Of a stretch of 64,000 nt of DNA, positions 10,448-19,238 are shown piece by piece. The stretch spans positions 4,278,001 through 4,342,000 of the forward strand of contig NZ_CP066370.1 in the NCBI RefSeq assembly GCF_016406325.1, in the 5' to 3' direction. The stretch's first letter is position 1; the number at the start of each line of letters is the position of its first letter. Below the pieces are notes generated by a model. It made no database searches. It had not been told where the DNA came from and worked only from the letters and a program-made list of their open reading frames with translations. The translations under genes were made by a program, and so were the position numbers. The stretch is from Shewanella putrefaciens. GTDB taxonomy: Bacteria; Pseudomonadota; Gammaproteobacteria; Enterobacterales; Shewanellaceae.

Positions 10448-11806
10448 ATGGCTCAACATTTTGACTATATTTGCCTCGGCGCAGGTAGTGGCGGTATCGC
10501 CTCAGCAAATCGTGCTGCAATGCGCGGTGCAAAGGTTCTACTTATTGAAGCGAAGCAAGTTGGCGGAACTTGTGTCAACGTGGGTTGTGTTCCTAAAAAA
10601 GTCATGTGGTATGGTGCCCACATTGCAGAAGCGATGAACCTCTACGCTAAAGATTACGGGTTCGACGTTACAGTGAACAAGTTTGACTGGAACACGCTCG
10701 TTAATAACCGCGAAGCTTATATCGGTCGCATTCACGATGCTTATGGCCGTGGGTTTGCGAACAATAAAGTCACTTTACTAAATGGCTATGGCCGCTTTGT
10801 GGATGGCAACACCATTGAAGTGAACGGTGAATATTACACTGCAGATCATATTCTTATCGCCACTGGCGGCGCACCGACCATTCCAAATATTCCCGGCGCG
10901 GAATATGGTATCGATTCCGATGGTTTCTTTGCCCTACGTGAGCAACCTAAACGCGTTGCCGTAATTGGTGCGGGTTATATCGCTGTTGAAGTCGCTGGCG
11001 TTTTACACGCTCTGGGTAGTGAAACCCACTTATTAGTGCGTAAACATGCGCCGCTGCGTAATTTTGACCCTATATTGGTCGATGCTCTCGTCGATGCCAT
11101 GGCAACTGACGGTCCGACACTGCATACCCATAGCGTGCCAAAAGCCGTCGTTAAAAATGCCGATGACAGCCTGACATTAAGTTTAGAAAACGGTGAAAGC
11201 ATCACAGTAGATTGCCTCATTTGGGCGATTGGCCGCTCGCCAGCCACTGCAAATATCGGCTTAGAAAACACCGACGTGCAATTAGATTCCAAAGGCTACG
11301 TCATCACTGACGCCCAGCAAAATACCACCCACAAAGGAATTTACTGTGTCGGCGATATTATGGCTGGCGGCGTAGAGTTGACTCCTGTTGCGGTAAAAGC
11401 GGGGCGTTTGTTATCCGAGCGTTTATTTAACGGTATGACAGATGCCAAAATGGATTACAGTCTTATCCCAACAGTGGTTTTCAGCCACCCGCCAATCGGT
11501 ACTATGGGCCTGACTGAACCCGAAGCGCGTACGCAATACGGCGATGATAACGTCAAAGTATATACATCGACCTTTACCTCAATGTATACGGCAGTTACAA
11601 GCCACCGCCAAGCCTGCAAAATGAAGTTAGTTTGCGCTGGTAAGGATGAAAAAGTCGTCGGTATTCACGGTATCGGTTTTGGCATGGATGAAATTCTTCA
11701 AGGCTTCGGTGTAGCACTCAAAATGGGTGCAACTAAAGCCGATTTTGATGCAGTTGTTGCTATCCACCCAACTGGGGCAGAGGAATTTGTTACTATGAGG
11801 GGTTAA
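10448..11806 (+). CDS. gor: Glutathione-disulfide reductase
   Basis: NADPH-dependent flavoenzyme that reduces oxidised glutathione in the cytoplasm. The 452-residue length is standard. It shows the FAD-binding [14 protein letters not shown], the redox-active disulfide in [16 protein letters not shown], the NADPH-binding [17 protein letters not shown], the second FAD motif GIYCVGDI and the C-terminal HPTGAEEFV stretch with the catalytic His-Glu pair. A good ribosome site (ACGGAGAAACTC) precedes the ATG. It stands alone, with a terminator after it, next to prlC as in related species. Confidence 0.97.
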   Translation: MAQHFDYICLGAGSGGIASANRAAMRGAKVLLIEAKQVGGTCVNVGCVPKKVMWYGAHIAEAMNLYAKDYGFDVTVNKFDWNTLVNNREAYIGRIHDAYGRGFANNKVTLLNGYGRFVDGNTIEVNGEYYTADHILIATGGAPTIPNIPGAEYGIDSDGFFALREQPKRVAVIGAGYIAVEVAGVLHALGSETHLLVRKHAPLRNFDPILVDALVDAMATDGPTLHTHSVPKAVVKNADDSLTLSLENGESITVDCLIWAIGRSPATANIGLENTDVQLDSKGYVITDAQQNTTHKGIYCVGDIMAGGVELTPVAVKAGRLLSERLFNGMTDAKMDYSLIPTVVFSHPPIGTMGLTEPEARTQYGDDNVKVYTSTFTSMYTAVTSHRQACKMKLVCAGKDEKVVGIHGIGFGMDEILQGFGVALKMGATKADFDAVVAIHPTGAEEFVTMRG

Positions 11807-11852
11807 TGTAGAAAACCCACCTACACACGTTCTTACTGTAGAAAAACTGATA

Positions 11853-11882
11853 GGCCAGAGCATCGTTCTCTGGTCTTTATTT
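11853..11882 (+). terminator. gor: Terminator of gor
   Basis: The stem GGCCAGAG / CTCTGGTC with a 7-base loop is followed by a TTTATTTA tract. It lies about 47 bp after the gor stop. Confidence 0.75.
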
Positions 11883-11899
11883 ATTGACTCTTCATACAC

Positions 11900-12242
11900 T
11901 GCCTTTTCTAAAACGTTTATGCCCCTAAGTGTGCCACGGCTCGAAGATCAGCCCTTTGTTATCTGATAATTTGAGATACATAAAGTAATGGGTACCCAAA
12001 AGTAAGACCTGACCATGAGGGATTGCAAACATCGTTACAGTGAATCAGACTTAGCTAGACTGATTCACGCGCAGACTCCATCCATTGTGCTGTGCGCTGA
12101 CTTAGCGCTCGTTTATACAGCACTAATTTGGTAGAGTATTTATCAATCAATAGTTTTGATTTAGCAAGGCTTAATGTTAAATATCCATGCGCGTTTTCCA
12201 AATATGTGCGCATGCGCTGCATACAAATATTAGGTAACTCTC
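11900..12242. other. Non-coding stretch after gor with a 9-bp inverted repeat
   Basis: There is no supported gene. The clearest structure is at 12040-12068, GTGAATCAG and CTGATTCAC separated by 11 bases. The same 9-bp arms recur near 13.23 kb. The accessory region probably begins about here. Confidence 0.5.
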
Positions 12243-12968
12243 GTGCGCAATTTTTTCCAACGAATAAGCAACATGCAACCCGCCTATCAAGCTCATCTGG
12301 TGGGCTTTATCTTTATCGTTATCTTCATGTTTGTGGTAATTGCCTTTCCTACATTTAAAGGCATGCATCAGAGTTTGCTATTCCTTACGTCGCTGGCATT
12401 TGCCATCGGTTTTTCGATCTGGTGCTGGCCAACGGTAAAAAAGGTTTGGGAGCACCCTGTCGGCAGGACGCTTATTGTTATCCTTCACCTTTTCGTTATT
12501 TTGCTTTCTGCAATACTTGCTAGAAACGTTGTAGCCTCGGCATTAGGTCTTCCACCCCAAGATTTTGAAATGTCGGTTAGCTTCATTACTTTTCTGTTTT
12601 ATATCCCTGCATGGTCGATAGTTGTATCAATTCTCGTCGGTGTTTTCACTTTCATTTTATACATTATTGGTCTTATTATTGGCGCGTTTCATCGCCCTTT
12701 AAAAGAATCAGCCAAACTTTTCGGACATGCCGCAGGATCATTGGCGATTTGCATTTATTCATCTGCTGTTTTTGACTTTGCAAATAAAAATGAAAAATCC
12801 CTACACCCTCTTGTTAGATCGGTGGCTTTGTTTGGTGATTTTCAAAGTGCAGAGGCTTATCCAGGCATTGGTGCCACGGAAAGGATTCGACTCCATGCAA
12901 ATGGAGTTATTTCCGTGGCCACGGTAGAAAACAACACCGTGGTAATTCGAGTACGGAAATATGAGTAA
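12243..12968 (+). CDS. Uncharacterised multi-spanning membrane protein, paralogue of 32849-33955
   Basis: A 241-residue protein from a GTG start with about four or five hydrophobic segments in residues 17-165, then a soluble C-terminal tail of about 75 residues. No named family was recognised. It shares a clear core with the protein at 32849-33955. Both have WP, then VW five residues on, then a G-R/K pair. Both then have a Gly-hydrophobic turn with an acidic D-L/F-D/E triplet, and both end in L-x-Y-I/M-PAW, over 62-63 residues with one gap. It is alone, with an attC-like sequence just after its stop and a group II intron 530 bp downstream, which suggests mobile-gene cargo. The ribosome site is poor (GTAACTCTC), so the start is uncertain. 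Confidence 0.65.
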   Translation: MRNFFQRISNMQPAYQAHLVGFIFIVIFMFVVIAFPTFKGMHQSLLFLTSLAFAIGFSIWCWPTVKKVWEHPVGRTLIVILHLFVILLSAILARNVVASALGLPPQDFEMSVSFITFLFYIPAWSIVVSILVGVFTFILYIIGLIIGAFHRPLKESAKLFGHAAGSLAICIYSSAVFDFANKNEKSLHPLVRSVALFGDFQSAEAYPGIGATERIRLHANGVISVATVENNTVVIRVRKYE

Positions 12969-12989
12969 TAATTCGTAACCGAATCCATC

Positions 12990-13046
12990 ATTCAACACGA
13001 ACTGGCGCAATAAAGCCGCGCCTGTCGGTTAATTCAGACGTTAGGT
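12990..13046 (+). repeat. attC-like sequence (possible integron cassette recombination site)
   Basis: The 3' half matches the layout of short attC sites: an L'-like GGTTAATTC, a short spacer, then GTTAGGT, which fits the core consensus GTTRRRY. A matching RYYYAAC element (ATTCAAC) lies 57 bp upstream, and an imperfect stem (GGCGC / GCGCC) sits between. It begins 22 bp after the stop of the membrane protein gene, as in a cassette. The R'' and L'' arms pair poorly and no integrase gene is in the window, so this is only a candidate. Confidence 0.35.
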
Positions 13047-13497
13047 GGTCAACGTAACGATGCGCTTATATTACTTCACATCAGCAAACCATGGGATTAA
13101 TAATCCTTAAACAAAGACGACTAAAAATATCATATTTTTCAATGTGAATGTGTTGTGGCACGCTGAATTTGGCCACCAAATATGAAATGTTATGCTCTCA
13201 TTTATTGCTATTTTCAGCCACAAATCGTGCCCGTGAATCAGTCTAGGTCAGCACTGATTCACGCCAACCGCTAGAACCCGTCCTAGCGCCCCGTTTGCGG
13301 CTATTCTGGGGCAGTTTTTTCCTTAAGATGAATCAAATCTTCAGAGAACTGATTCATTCCAATATATGCGCCTGTTATGCCCATTGCGACTAGTTATATC
13401 GAGCGTTGATTGGTTTATAGTCAAAAGAGGCGTTACCCATAGAAATTTTAATTCGAAACTCACTAATTCGAGCTAAAAATCTAACTCGGAGATGTCC
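13047..13497. other. Palindrome-rich non-coding stretch upstream of the group II intron
   Basis: About 450 bp with no supported gene. It holds a stacked series of inverted repeats: GTGAATCAG / CTGATTCAC (13233-13262), CGCTAG / CTAGCG, a GC stem with a T-run, and TGAATCA / TGATTCA (about 13329-13356). It ends at the inferred 5' edge of the intron. Confidence 0.6.
13203..13320 (+). ncRNA. Candidate small RNA (stacked hairpins ending in a terminator)
   Basis: A possible promoter (TTGGCC at 13169, 16-base spacer, TATGCT at 13191) precedes three consecutive hairpins. The first has a perfect 9-bp stem GTGAATCAG / CTGATTCAC, the second is CGCTAG / CTAGCG (8-base loop), and the last is GCCCC / GGGGC at 13288-13312 followed by six T. 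This is the shape of a factor-independent small RNA. Nothing was recognised by family, and the boundaries are inferred. Confidence 0.25.
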
Positions 13498-14080
13498 GTG
13501 CTACCAGAGGTCGTATGAAGCGTTGTTCACCACGACAAGAGTGAACCATCTGTATCACCAGATGACCCTAGGATTCTGAATAAAGCAGCGAATCCGACAA
13601 TGTAACGAAGCTCTGGCATCAAGCTGGACGGGAACTGAATCGTGAGAGGATGGTCCTCCTGATAACCACAAATCGGGTGAGTGCTAGGGAATCAGTATGA
13701 TGAACGTATGTGAATCCATGTAAGGTGCGTTATACGATGAAGCAGCGGAAGTGGTTAATACGCTGTGGCCAAAACGGCAATGAGAGTCGGAAAGAGGTTG
13801 GACAGTGCTCTTTCGTGATCGATGTACTCTCCGCACTAGAGTGGGCATCTAACCTGATATTTTACGCGACATACGGAACAGGGGAAGCCTGTATATCTCC
13901 CTCAGGGGAAAGTAATCTGCGAAGATTACCGATGGGTATGCAGGTAAAGGAGGCTGGAGAAAGCCAAGGCTGCATTGTAATGATGCAGATACAGACTATG
14001 TCTGGCACGAAAGTGAGCCCACTTCCAGCTGGTCTCCCGTTGCAAGATGATTTGAAGAACTTAATTAAGGGAAAACGCAA

Positions 14081-15553
14081 ATGATAACTCCATTAGGAGT
14101 TAGTGCCTCTCCTAACCGCACCCAGTGGCAATCCATAGATTGGAAGTCCGTTGAGGCGCACGTTTTAAAGCTTCAAATGCGCATTGCAAAAGCAGTCAAA
14201 GAGGGAAAACACAGTAAAGCCAAAGCGTTACAGTGGATTCTAACACACTCCCGCTCAGCCAAATTGCTTGCGGTTAAGCGCGTGTATCTAAGTAAAGGCA
14301 GTAAAACCCCTGGTGTCGATGGTGTTATCTGGAACACAGATGCTCGTCGAATGACCGCAGTAGAACAACTGAGTCGAAAAGGCTATCGAGCTAAACCACT
14401 TCGACGCATTTATATCCCCAAAAAGAACGGTAAATTAAGGCCTCTCGGCATACCCTGCATGGTAGATAGGGCGCAACAGGCGTTACATTTACTTGCTTTG
14501 GCGCCGATTGCGGAAACGGTTGCAGATCCTAACAGCTACGGTTTTCGTCCTAATCGCAGCACAGCTGACGCGATTGCACAATGCTTTAAATGTTTGCGCT
14601 TTAAGCACTCAGGGTGCTGGGTTTTGGAAGGCGATATTAAAGCGTGCTTCGACAAAATTGGGCATGAATGGTTAATTCAAAACATTCAGATAGATAAACG
14701 AATGCTCAAGCAGTGGTTGAACTCAGGTTATATCGATAAGGGCGTGTTCTACCGCACAGCTGAAGGTACGCCACAAGGTGGAGTCATATCTCCAACGCTT
14801 ATGCTGGTTACTCTTGCAGGCCTAGAAAAGCTTGTTAAGGAATCCGCAAGCAAAACAGGCGATAGAGTCAACTTCATTGGTTATGCCGATGACTTCGTGA
14901 TAACTGCGACATCGAAAGATGTACTCGTTAAGGAAATAAAGCCACGGCTTATTGAATTTTTGGAAGAAAGAGGATTGACACTTTCTGAAGAGAAAACGCA
15001 GATCACTCACATTGATGATGGTTTCCATTTCCTTGGTTTTAATCTCAGGAAATATAAAGGAAAACTGCTCATCAAACCAAGCAAGGACAACGTCCTTTCA
15101 TTCGTGGGCAATCTGCGCAAACTCATTAAGCAGCATGCAACTTTGCCAGTTAATGACCTTATAAAGTTATTAAATCCCAAACTGCAAGGCTGGGCGAATT
15201 ATTATCGCCATTGCGTGGCAAAGCGTACTTTTTGTTATCTGAGTCACCAGATATTCTGGTTGCTGTGGCGATGGTCAGTCAGGCGTCATCCGACAAAATC
15301 AAAAGACTGGGTCAGGCGAAAATACTTTATGAACAGGACTGGTGGTTGGCAGTTTCATGGATGGCAGAAAATTGCCAACATGGATTGCCACTACAACTTG
15401 GTTCAAATAGCTAAAACGCCTATCAAAAGACATGTGAAAATCAGGAGCGAAGCGACACCATTTGATCCTCAATACCAAGATTACTTGGCGAAAAGGAGGT
15501 TGAAAAAGGAAAGTCGTTACTCATGGTTTGAGCCTGTTTTAACTGCCATGTAG
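14081..15553 (+). CDS. ltrA: Group II intron-encoded reverse transcriptase/maturase
   Basis: A 490-residue multifunctional intron protein that helps the intron splice and reverse-transcribes it during retrohoming. The RT blocks are in order: KGSKTPGVDGVIW, RPLGIPCMVDRAQQ, SYGFRPNRSTADAI, ILEGD-like VLEGDIKACFD, TPQGGVISPTL and the catalytic GYADDFVITA (YADD near residue 268). The maturase/X domain follows (LNPKLQGWANYYRHCVAKRTF). The C-terminus (ATPFDPQYQDYLAKRR) stops without the CxxC-type HNH endonuclease domain found in many relatives, so insertion would have to use nascent strands or another nick. All catalytic motifs are intact. It lies in domain IV of the intron. Confidence 0.95.
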   Translation: MITPLGVSASPNRTQWQSIDWKSVEAHVLKLQMRIAKAVKEGKHSKAKALQWILTHSRSAKLLAVKRVYLSKGSKTPGVDGVIWNTDARRMTAVEQLSRKGYRAKPLRRIYIPKKNGKLRPLGIPCMVDRAQQALHLLALAPIAETVADPNSYGFRPNRSTADAIAQCFKCLRFKHSGCWVLEGDIKACFDKIGHEWLIQNIQIDKRMLKQWLNSGYIDKGVFYRTAEGTPQGGVISPTLMLVTLAGLEKLVKESASKTGDRVNFIGYADDFVITATSKDVLVKEIKPRLIEFLEERGLTLSEEKTQITHIDDGFHFLGFNLRKYKGKLLIKPSKDNVLSFVGNLRKLIKQHATLPVNDLIKLLNPKLQGWANYYRHCVAKRTFCYLSHQIFWLLWRWSVRRHPTKSKDWVRRKYFMNRTGGWQFHGWQKIANMDCHYNLVQIAKTPIKRHVKIRSEATPFDPQYQDYLAKRRLKKESRYSWFEPVLTAM

Positions 15554-15589
15554 ATTGCTGGGTAACGTAATACGCCTTAGTGGAGGCTT

Positions 15590-15623
15590 GAGCCGTATGC
15601 AGTGAAAGTTGCACGTACGGTTC
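15590..15623 (+). ncRNA. Group II intron domain V
   Basis: A 34-nt hairpin with the catalytic AGC triad near the base, a GTGAAA-type tip and closing GAGCCGT / ACGGTTC arms. It is the best-conserved part of the ribozyme and is intact here. Confidence 0.92.
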
Positions 15624-15664
15624 TTAGGAGGGCGGCACTTGGTAACAGGTGTCGCCTATCCGAC

Positions 15665-16420
15665 CAATCTGAGTTACAGCTAGTATGATGCTTTAATACT
15701 CAGTTGTGGCTCGGATCGGGGAGTGCTGCGGCCAGTATGAATCTTTATTTCTGATAGTGTTAACTCTGAAGCGGTAAGAACTGGGTTACAGGCTTGTCTA
15801 GTATGAGACTTTATTACTCTCCTACAGGTTACAGTTGGGGAATAAATATCTTTTACTACACATCAAAGATAATCCTCTCAGGTCCTGAAAAAACTCTATC
15901 TATTTATAAGGAGGACATCAAAAATGCCGGTATTTTGCCACTTTTCTGGAAAAGTCTAAATTTCATCACTCACCCATACGTAGCAAGACTTTGCAGAGTT
16001 TTTCCTAACCAAACACGTGTAAGTAAGCCCGTACTATGCGCTAAAAGCCATAGGGCAAAGGAATCTAAGGAATACTCGGAACGCGGCTAAGCCTTAAACC
16101 TTAGTGCCTTAAACTTAAGAGCCTTTACGTAATCGATTTCATACCAACGGATTAGACTCAGTCTAATCCGTTTTTTGCTTCAATACCCCTGACCTGAGTA
16201 CAGATGGTCAAAGCTTAATTATACATTTCAATATCAGCCAAAATTAATCAGTGGTCAAATTATTTTTAGACCATAAATTAAGCAACCCTCAACCGCTATA
16301 CTCAGCAAAAAGTCATTTTAAGTTGAATTTTCACCCCAAAATGCCTTAATATAGTTAGAGTACTAACAAAATAAAGTGCTGTCCCCATCTGTTTTAATCC
16401 CAATAAACCAAGGAAATATT
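15665..16420. other. Gene-poor stretch downstream of the intron with three imperfect direct repeats
   Basis: About 750 bp. Three copies of a CTAGTATGA-n-CTTTATT-type unit begin at 15680, 15732 and 15798, and GTTACAG occurs at 15673, 15785 and 15828. A 98-codon open frame (15794-16090) has no ribosome site at its first ATG and no recognisable domain, so it is not called as a gene. A strong terminator lies at 16148-16176, and the promoter region for the putP operon follows. Confidence 0.5.
16148..16176 (+). terminator. Strong rho-independent terminator
   Basis: A perfect 10-bp stem, CGGATTAGAC / GTCTAATCCG, has a 3-base loop and is followed by six T. No gene is supported directly upstream on the plus strand except the intron. 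It may close a transcript from a gene that was there before the insertion, or insulate putP from the intron. Confidence 0.85.
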
Positions 16421-16597
16421 ATGTCATCGACAAAAACAGTGGATGAAAATCCCATCTCACAGGCCATAGGTTCGGCCCGCACTCACCTTAAGGAATTAAT
16501 GCAGTTTATGTGTTTATTCGCCATTTTAAGCACCTATCTCTTTGTCATTTTGAAACCGAGCTTTATTCAAAATAACAAAGCGTTAGGAGGAAAATAA
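16421..16597 (+). CDS. Small single-span membrane protein next to putP
   Basis: A 58-residue protein from the ATG at 16421, which has an AAGGA ribosome site 7 bp upstream; the frame is open to 16376 without support. A polar N-terminus is followed by one hydrophobic segment (FMCLFAILSTYLFVILK) and a short tail. It ends 3 bp before the putP start with AGGAGG-like sequence (TAGGAGGAAAATA) serving putP, so the two are co-translated. It is probably a partner or small regulatory subunit of the symporter, by context only. Confidence 0.7.
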   Translation: MSSTKTVDENPISQAIGSARTHLKELMQFMCLFAILSTYLFVILKPSFIQNNKALGGK

Positions 16598-16600
16598 TCG

Positions 16601-18097
16601 ATGAATTCCCTCTCTTACGTGTCCTTAGGTATTTATTTTATTGCCATGCTCGCTATTGGTTTATTTGCCTACCGTAAATCCACCAGCGATGTGTCAGGCT
16701 ATATTTTAGGTGGCCGTAAAGTGAGTCCGCAGGTCACTGCACTCTCGGCTGGCGCATCGGACATGAGTGGCTGGATGCTTATGGGTCTTCCGGGTGCAAT
16801 GTTTCTAGTGGGTTTTGAAACCATTTACATCGCCCTCGGATTATTGATTGGTGCTCTAATCAATTATTTGGTGGTGGCGCCTAAATTGCGGGTTTACACT
16901 GAAGTCGCAAATAATGCCCTTACGATTCCTGAGTTTTTTGCGAAACGCTTTGGTAATGCAAACAGTAGTATCCGTATTATCGCCGCAGTGATCATAGTGA
17001 TCTTTTTTACCTTATACACCTCCGCAGGATTAGTTGCGGGAGGTAAGTTATTTGAATCAGCTTTCGGCCTAAATTATAACATTGGCCTAGTCGTCACACT
17101 CAGCGTAGTGGTTTCTTATACTCTGCTTGGGGGCTTTTTAGCCGTAAGCCTGACCGACTTTGTGCAAGGTTGCATTATGTTTGTTGCCTTAGTCTTAGTG
17201 CCTGTAGTTGCTTATCAAGAATTTACCAGCGCCGATAGGATGATGAACTTTGCCTATCAGTCAATTCCGCATTTTAGCGATGCAATGCAAAACGTCACCT
17301 TCCTAGGGCTTATATCAAGCCTATCCTGGGGGTTAGGTTATTTCGGCCAACCACATATTATCGTGCGCTTTATGGCGATACGTTCAGTGGCGGATATTAA
17401 AATGGCAAGACGCATAGGTATCAGTTGGATGACAGTCACCATTGTTGGTGCTCTGGCGACGGGACTGGTCGGCATTGCTTATGCCAATAAATTTGGCATG
17501 AAACTTAACGATCCCGAAACCATCTTTATTGTGTTCTCTGAATTATTATTCCATCCCCTGATCAGTGGCTTCCTATTGGCGGCTATTCTTGCTGCGATTA
17601 TGAGCACGATTTCATCGCAGTTATTGGTGTCATCGAGTTCGCTGACAGAAGATATTTATCAGGTGGTATCGAAAAAAGAGTCAAGCGAAAAAGACATGGT
17701 GAAAATGGGCCGTTACGGCGTGGCTGGTGTGGGTATTGTGGCAACACTTTTAGCGCTTGATCGCTCTAACAGTATTCTTTCGCTGGTCAGTAATGCTTGG
17801 GCAGGATTCGGCGCTGCCTTTGGTCCACTCGTGTTATTTAGCTTATATAAAGCGAACCTAACCCATAAAGCGGCCATTGCGGGAATCGTTTCAGGTGCAC
17901 TTACAGTACTATTTTGGATTTACGCCCCCGTGCTTGCCGATGGTAAAGCATTAACTAGCATAGTGTATGAAATGATCCCCGGATTTATCGTCAGTAGCGC
18001 GGTCATTTGGCTAGTGAGCTTTCTTGATACTGAACCTAGTGCAAAAACCACTAAGATGTTCCACAAGGCGGGCCGTGTTTTAGCCGAAGAAGGATAA
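16601..18097 (+). CDS. putP: Sodium/proline symporter
   Basis: An inner-membrane sodium-coupled proline importer of the SSS family, 498 residues with about 13 membrane spans. TM2 carries SAGASDMSGWMLMGLPG, the sodium/proline-binding region of PutP. SSLSWGLGYFGQPHIIVRFMA and ILAAIMSTISSQLLVSSSSLTEDIY are also characteristic. It follows the small membrane protein and is 5 bp upstream of proB. Uptake and synthesis of proline are therefore in one transcription unit, which suits osmoprotection rather than catabolism. The substrate call is strong but not absolute within SSS carriers. Confidence 0.93.
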   Translation: MNSLSYVSLGIYFIAMLAIGLFAYRKSTSDVSGYILGGRKVSPQVTALSAGASDMSGWMLMGLPGAMFLVGFETIYIALGLLIGALINYLVVAPKLRVYTEVANNALTIPEFFAKRFGNANSSIRIIAAVIIVIFFTLYTSAGLVAGGKLFESAFGLNYNIGLVVTLSVVVSYTLLGGFLAVSLTDFVQGCIMFVALVLVPVVAYQEFTSADRMMNFAYQSIPHFSDAMQNVTFLGLISSLSWGLGYFGQPHIIVRFMAIRSVADIKMARRIGISWMTVTIVGALATGLVGIAYANKFGMKLNDPETIFIVFSELLFHPLISGFLLAAILAAIMSTISSQLLVSSSSLTEDIYQVVSKKESSEKDMVKMGRYGVAGVGIVATLLALDRSNSILSLVSNAWAGFGAAFGPLVLFSLYKANLTHKAAIAGIVSGALTVLFWIYAPVLADGKALTSIVYEMIPGFIVSSAVIWLVSFLDTEPSAKTTKMFHKAGRVLAEEG

Positions 18098-18102
18098 GGA
18101 GC

Positions 18103-19206
18103 ATGATGACAAACTCCCCTCGAAAACGCATTGTTGTAAAAGTGGGGAGCGCGTTAATCGCGCCCCACAAACAAGGTTGTAGCAGCCACTACTTACTCGG
18201 TATAGCCCAATTCATTACCTATTGTCGTGCCCAAGGGATCCAAGTTGTCTTGGTCTCTTCGGGCTCAGTCGCCGCGGGATGGCATCACTTTAATGTTGAA
18301 GCGAATCCGAGTGTCACAGTGAAAAAAGCCATGGCTGCAGCAGGTCAAGCCGATATGATGGCCACATGGAATAAACTGTTTGACTTCCCCACCGCACAAC
18401 TCTTACTCACCCATGGCGACCTTCGTAATCGCGAGCGCTATATCAGCATTAAAGAAACGATTTTCTGTTTGCTTGAACATGGGCTGATGCCAATTATTAA
18501 CGAAAATGATGCAGTTACCGCGGACAAACTCAAAGTCGGTGATAATGACAATCTTTCGGCCATGGTTGCCGCAGCGGCCGATGCTGATACGCTGATTATT
18601 TGTTCAGATGTAAACGGGCTGTATACTCAAAATCCCCATGAAAATCCCAATGCCGAGTTGATTAAACAGGTCACGGAGATTAATGCCGACATCTATGCCA
18701 TGGCGGGTGGTGCGAGCAGTAACGTGGGTACTGGTGGCATGCGAACGAAAATCCAAGCGGCAGAAAAAGCCATTTCCCATGGAATTGAGACCTTTATTAT
18801 CAATGGCTTTGTTGCGGATTCCTTCAGCCAACTGCTTAAAGGCCAAAACCCTGGCACCTTGTTCATCCCTGACGAAAAACCCATGCAAGAACATTTACAT
18901 TGGATGAAACACACTTCACAAGCCCAAGGTGAAGTCATAGTCGAAAACCATTTTAATGTCGCACTCGATGTGCACAGCGAACAGTTTACCAGTGATGATG
19001 TGGTTGAAGTAAAAGGGGATTTCTCAGTAGGTGACACCATTCTAGTGCGCAAAGACGATGGCACTAAACTGGCTAAAGCTAAATCCAATTACAGCAGTTG
19101 CCTACTCAATTTTATTACAGAGCAAGAAGATCGACAGTTTGCCAATGAATTTCAGCAAAAGACTGGACCGATCATTTCCGAGAAAAACATCGCTATTCTC
19201 GAATAA
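18103..19206 (+). CDS. proB: Glutamate 5-kinase
   Basis: The first step of proline synthesis: ATP-dependent phosphorylation of glutamate. The 367 residues include the amino-acid kinase domain (VVKVGSALIAP, VLVSSGSVAAGW, INENDAVTADKLKVGDNDNLSA, GGMRTKIQAAEKA) and a C-terminal PUA domain from about residue 275. In this family the kinase domain carries the proline feedback site. AAGGAGC lies just before paired ATG codons at 18103 and 18106; either could be used. It is in an operon with putP and proA. Confidence 0.97.
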   Translation: MMTNSPRKRIVVKVGSALIAPHKQGCSSHYLLGIAQFITYCRAQGIQVVLVSSGSVAAGWHHFNVEANPSVTVKKAMAAAGQADMMATWNKLFDFPTAQLLLTHGDLRNRERYISIKETIFCLLEHGLMPIINENDAVTADKLKVGDNDNLSAMVAAAADADTLIICSDVNGLYTQNPHENPNAELIKQVTEINADIYAMAGGASSNVGTGGMRTKIQAAEKAISHGIETFIINGFVADSFSQLLKGQNPGTLFIPDEKPMQEHLHWMKHTSQAQGEVIVENHFNVALDVHSEQFTSDDVVEVKGDFSVGDTILVRKDDGTKLAKAKSNYSSCLLNFITEQEDRQFANEFQQKTGPIISEKNIAILE

Positions 19207-19238
19207 ACATAAGCCGAGTAAACATAATTGGAGTAAAT

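Larger units (their letters stand above)
13498..15664 (+). mobile_element. Group II intron, complete, encoding a reverse transcriptase/maturase
   Basis: A retroelement of about 2.17 kb. The 5' edge is set at GTGCT (13498), close to the GTGYG consensus. The RNA domains I-III fill 13498 to about 14080. The protein lies in domain IV. Domain V is a textbook 34-nt hairpin at 15590-15623 (GAGCCGT ... ACGGTTC). Domain VI is the stem GGCGGCACTTG / CAGGTGTCGCC at about 15631-15655, with a bulged A seven bases from the end, giving a terminal AC at 15664. The edges are inferred by eye. The element looks intact and potentially mobile. It sits in a gene-poor region with an attC-like sequence about 450 bp upstream. 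Confidence 0.88.

Noticed and set aside
13710..14084. 124-codon open frame inside the group II intron
   Set aside because: It lies in the ribozyme domains upstream of the maturase, overlaps its start by 4 bp and has no protein-family features. The open frame follows from structured RNA sequence.
15794..16090. 98-codon open frame after the intron
   Set aside because: There is no ribosome site at its ATG and no recognisable domain, and it begins inside the direct repeats. It may contain a decayed gene but is not supported.
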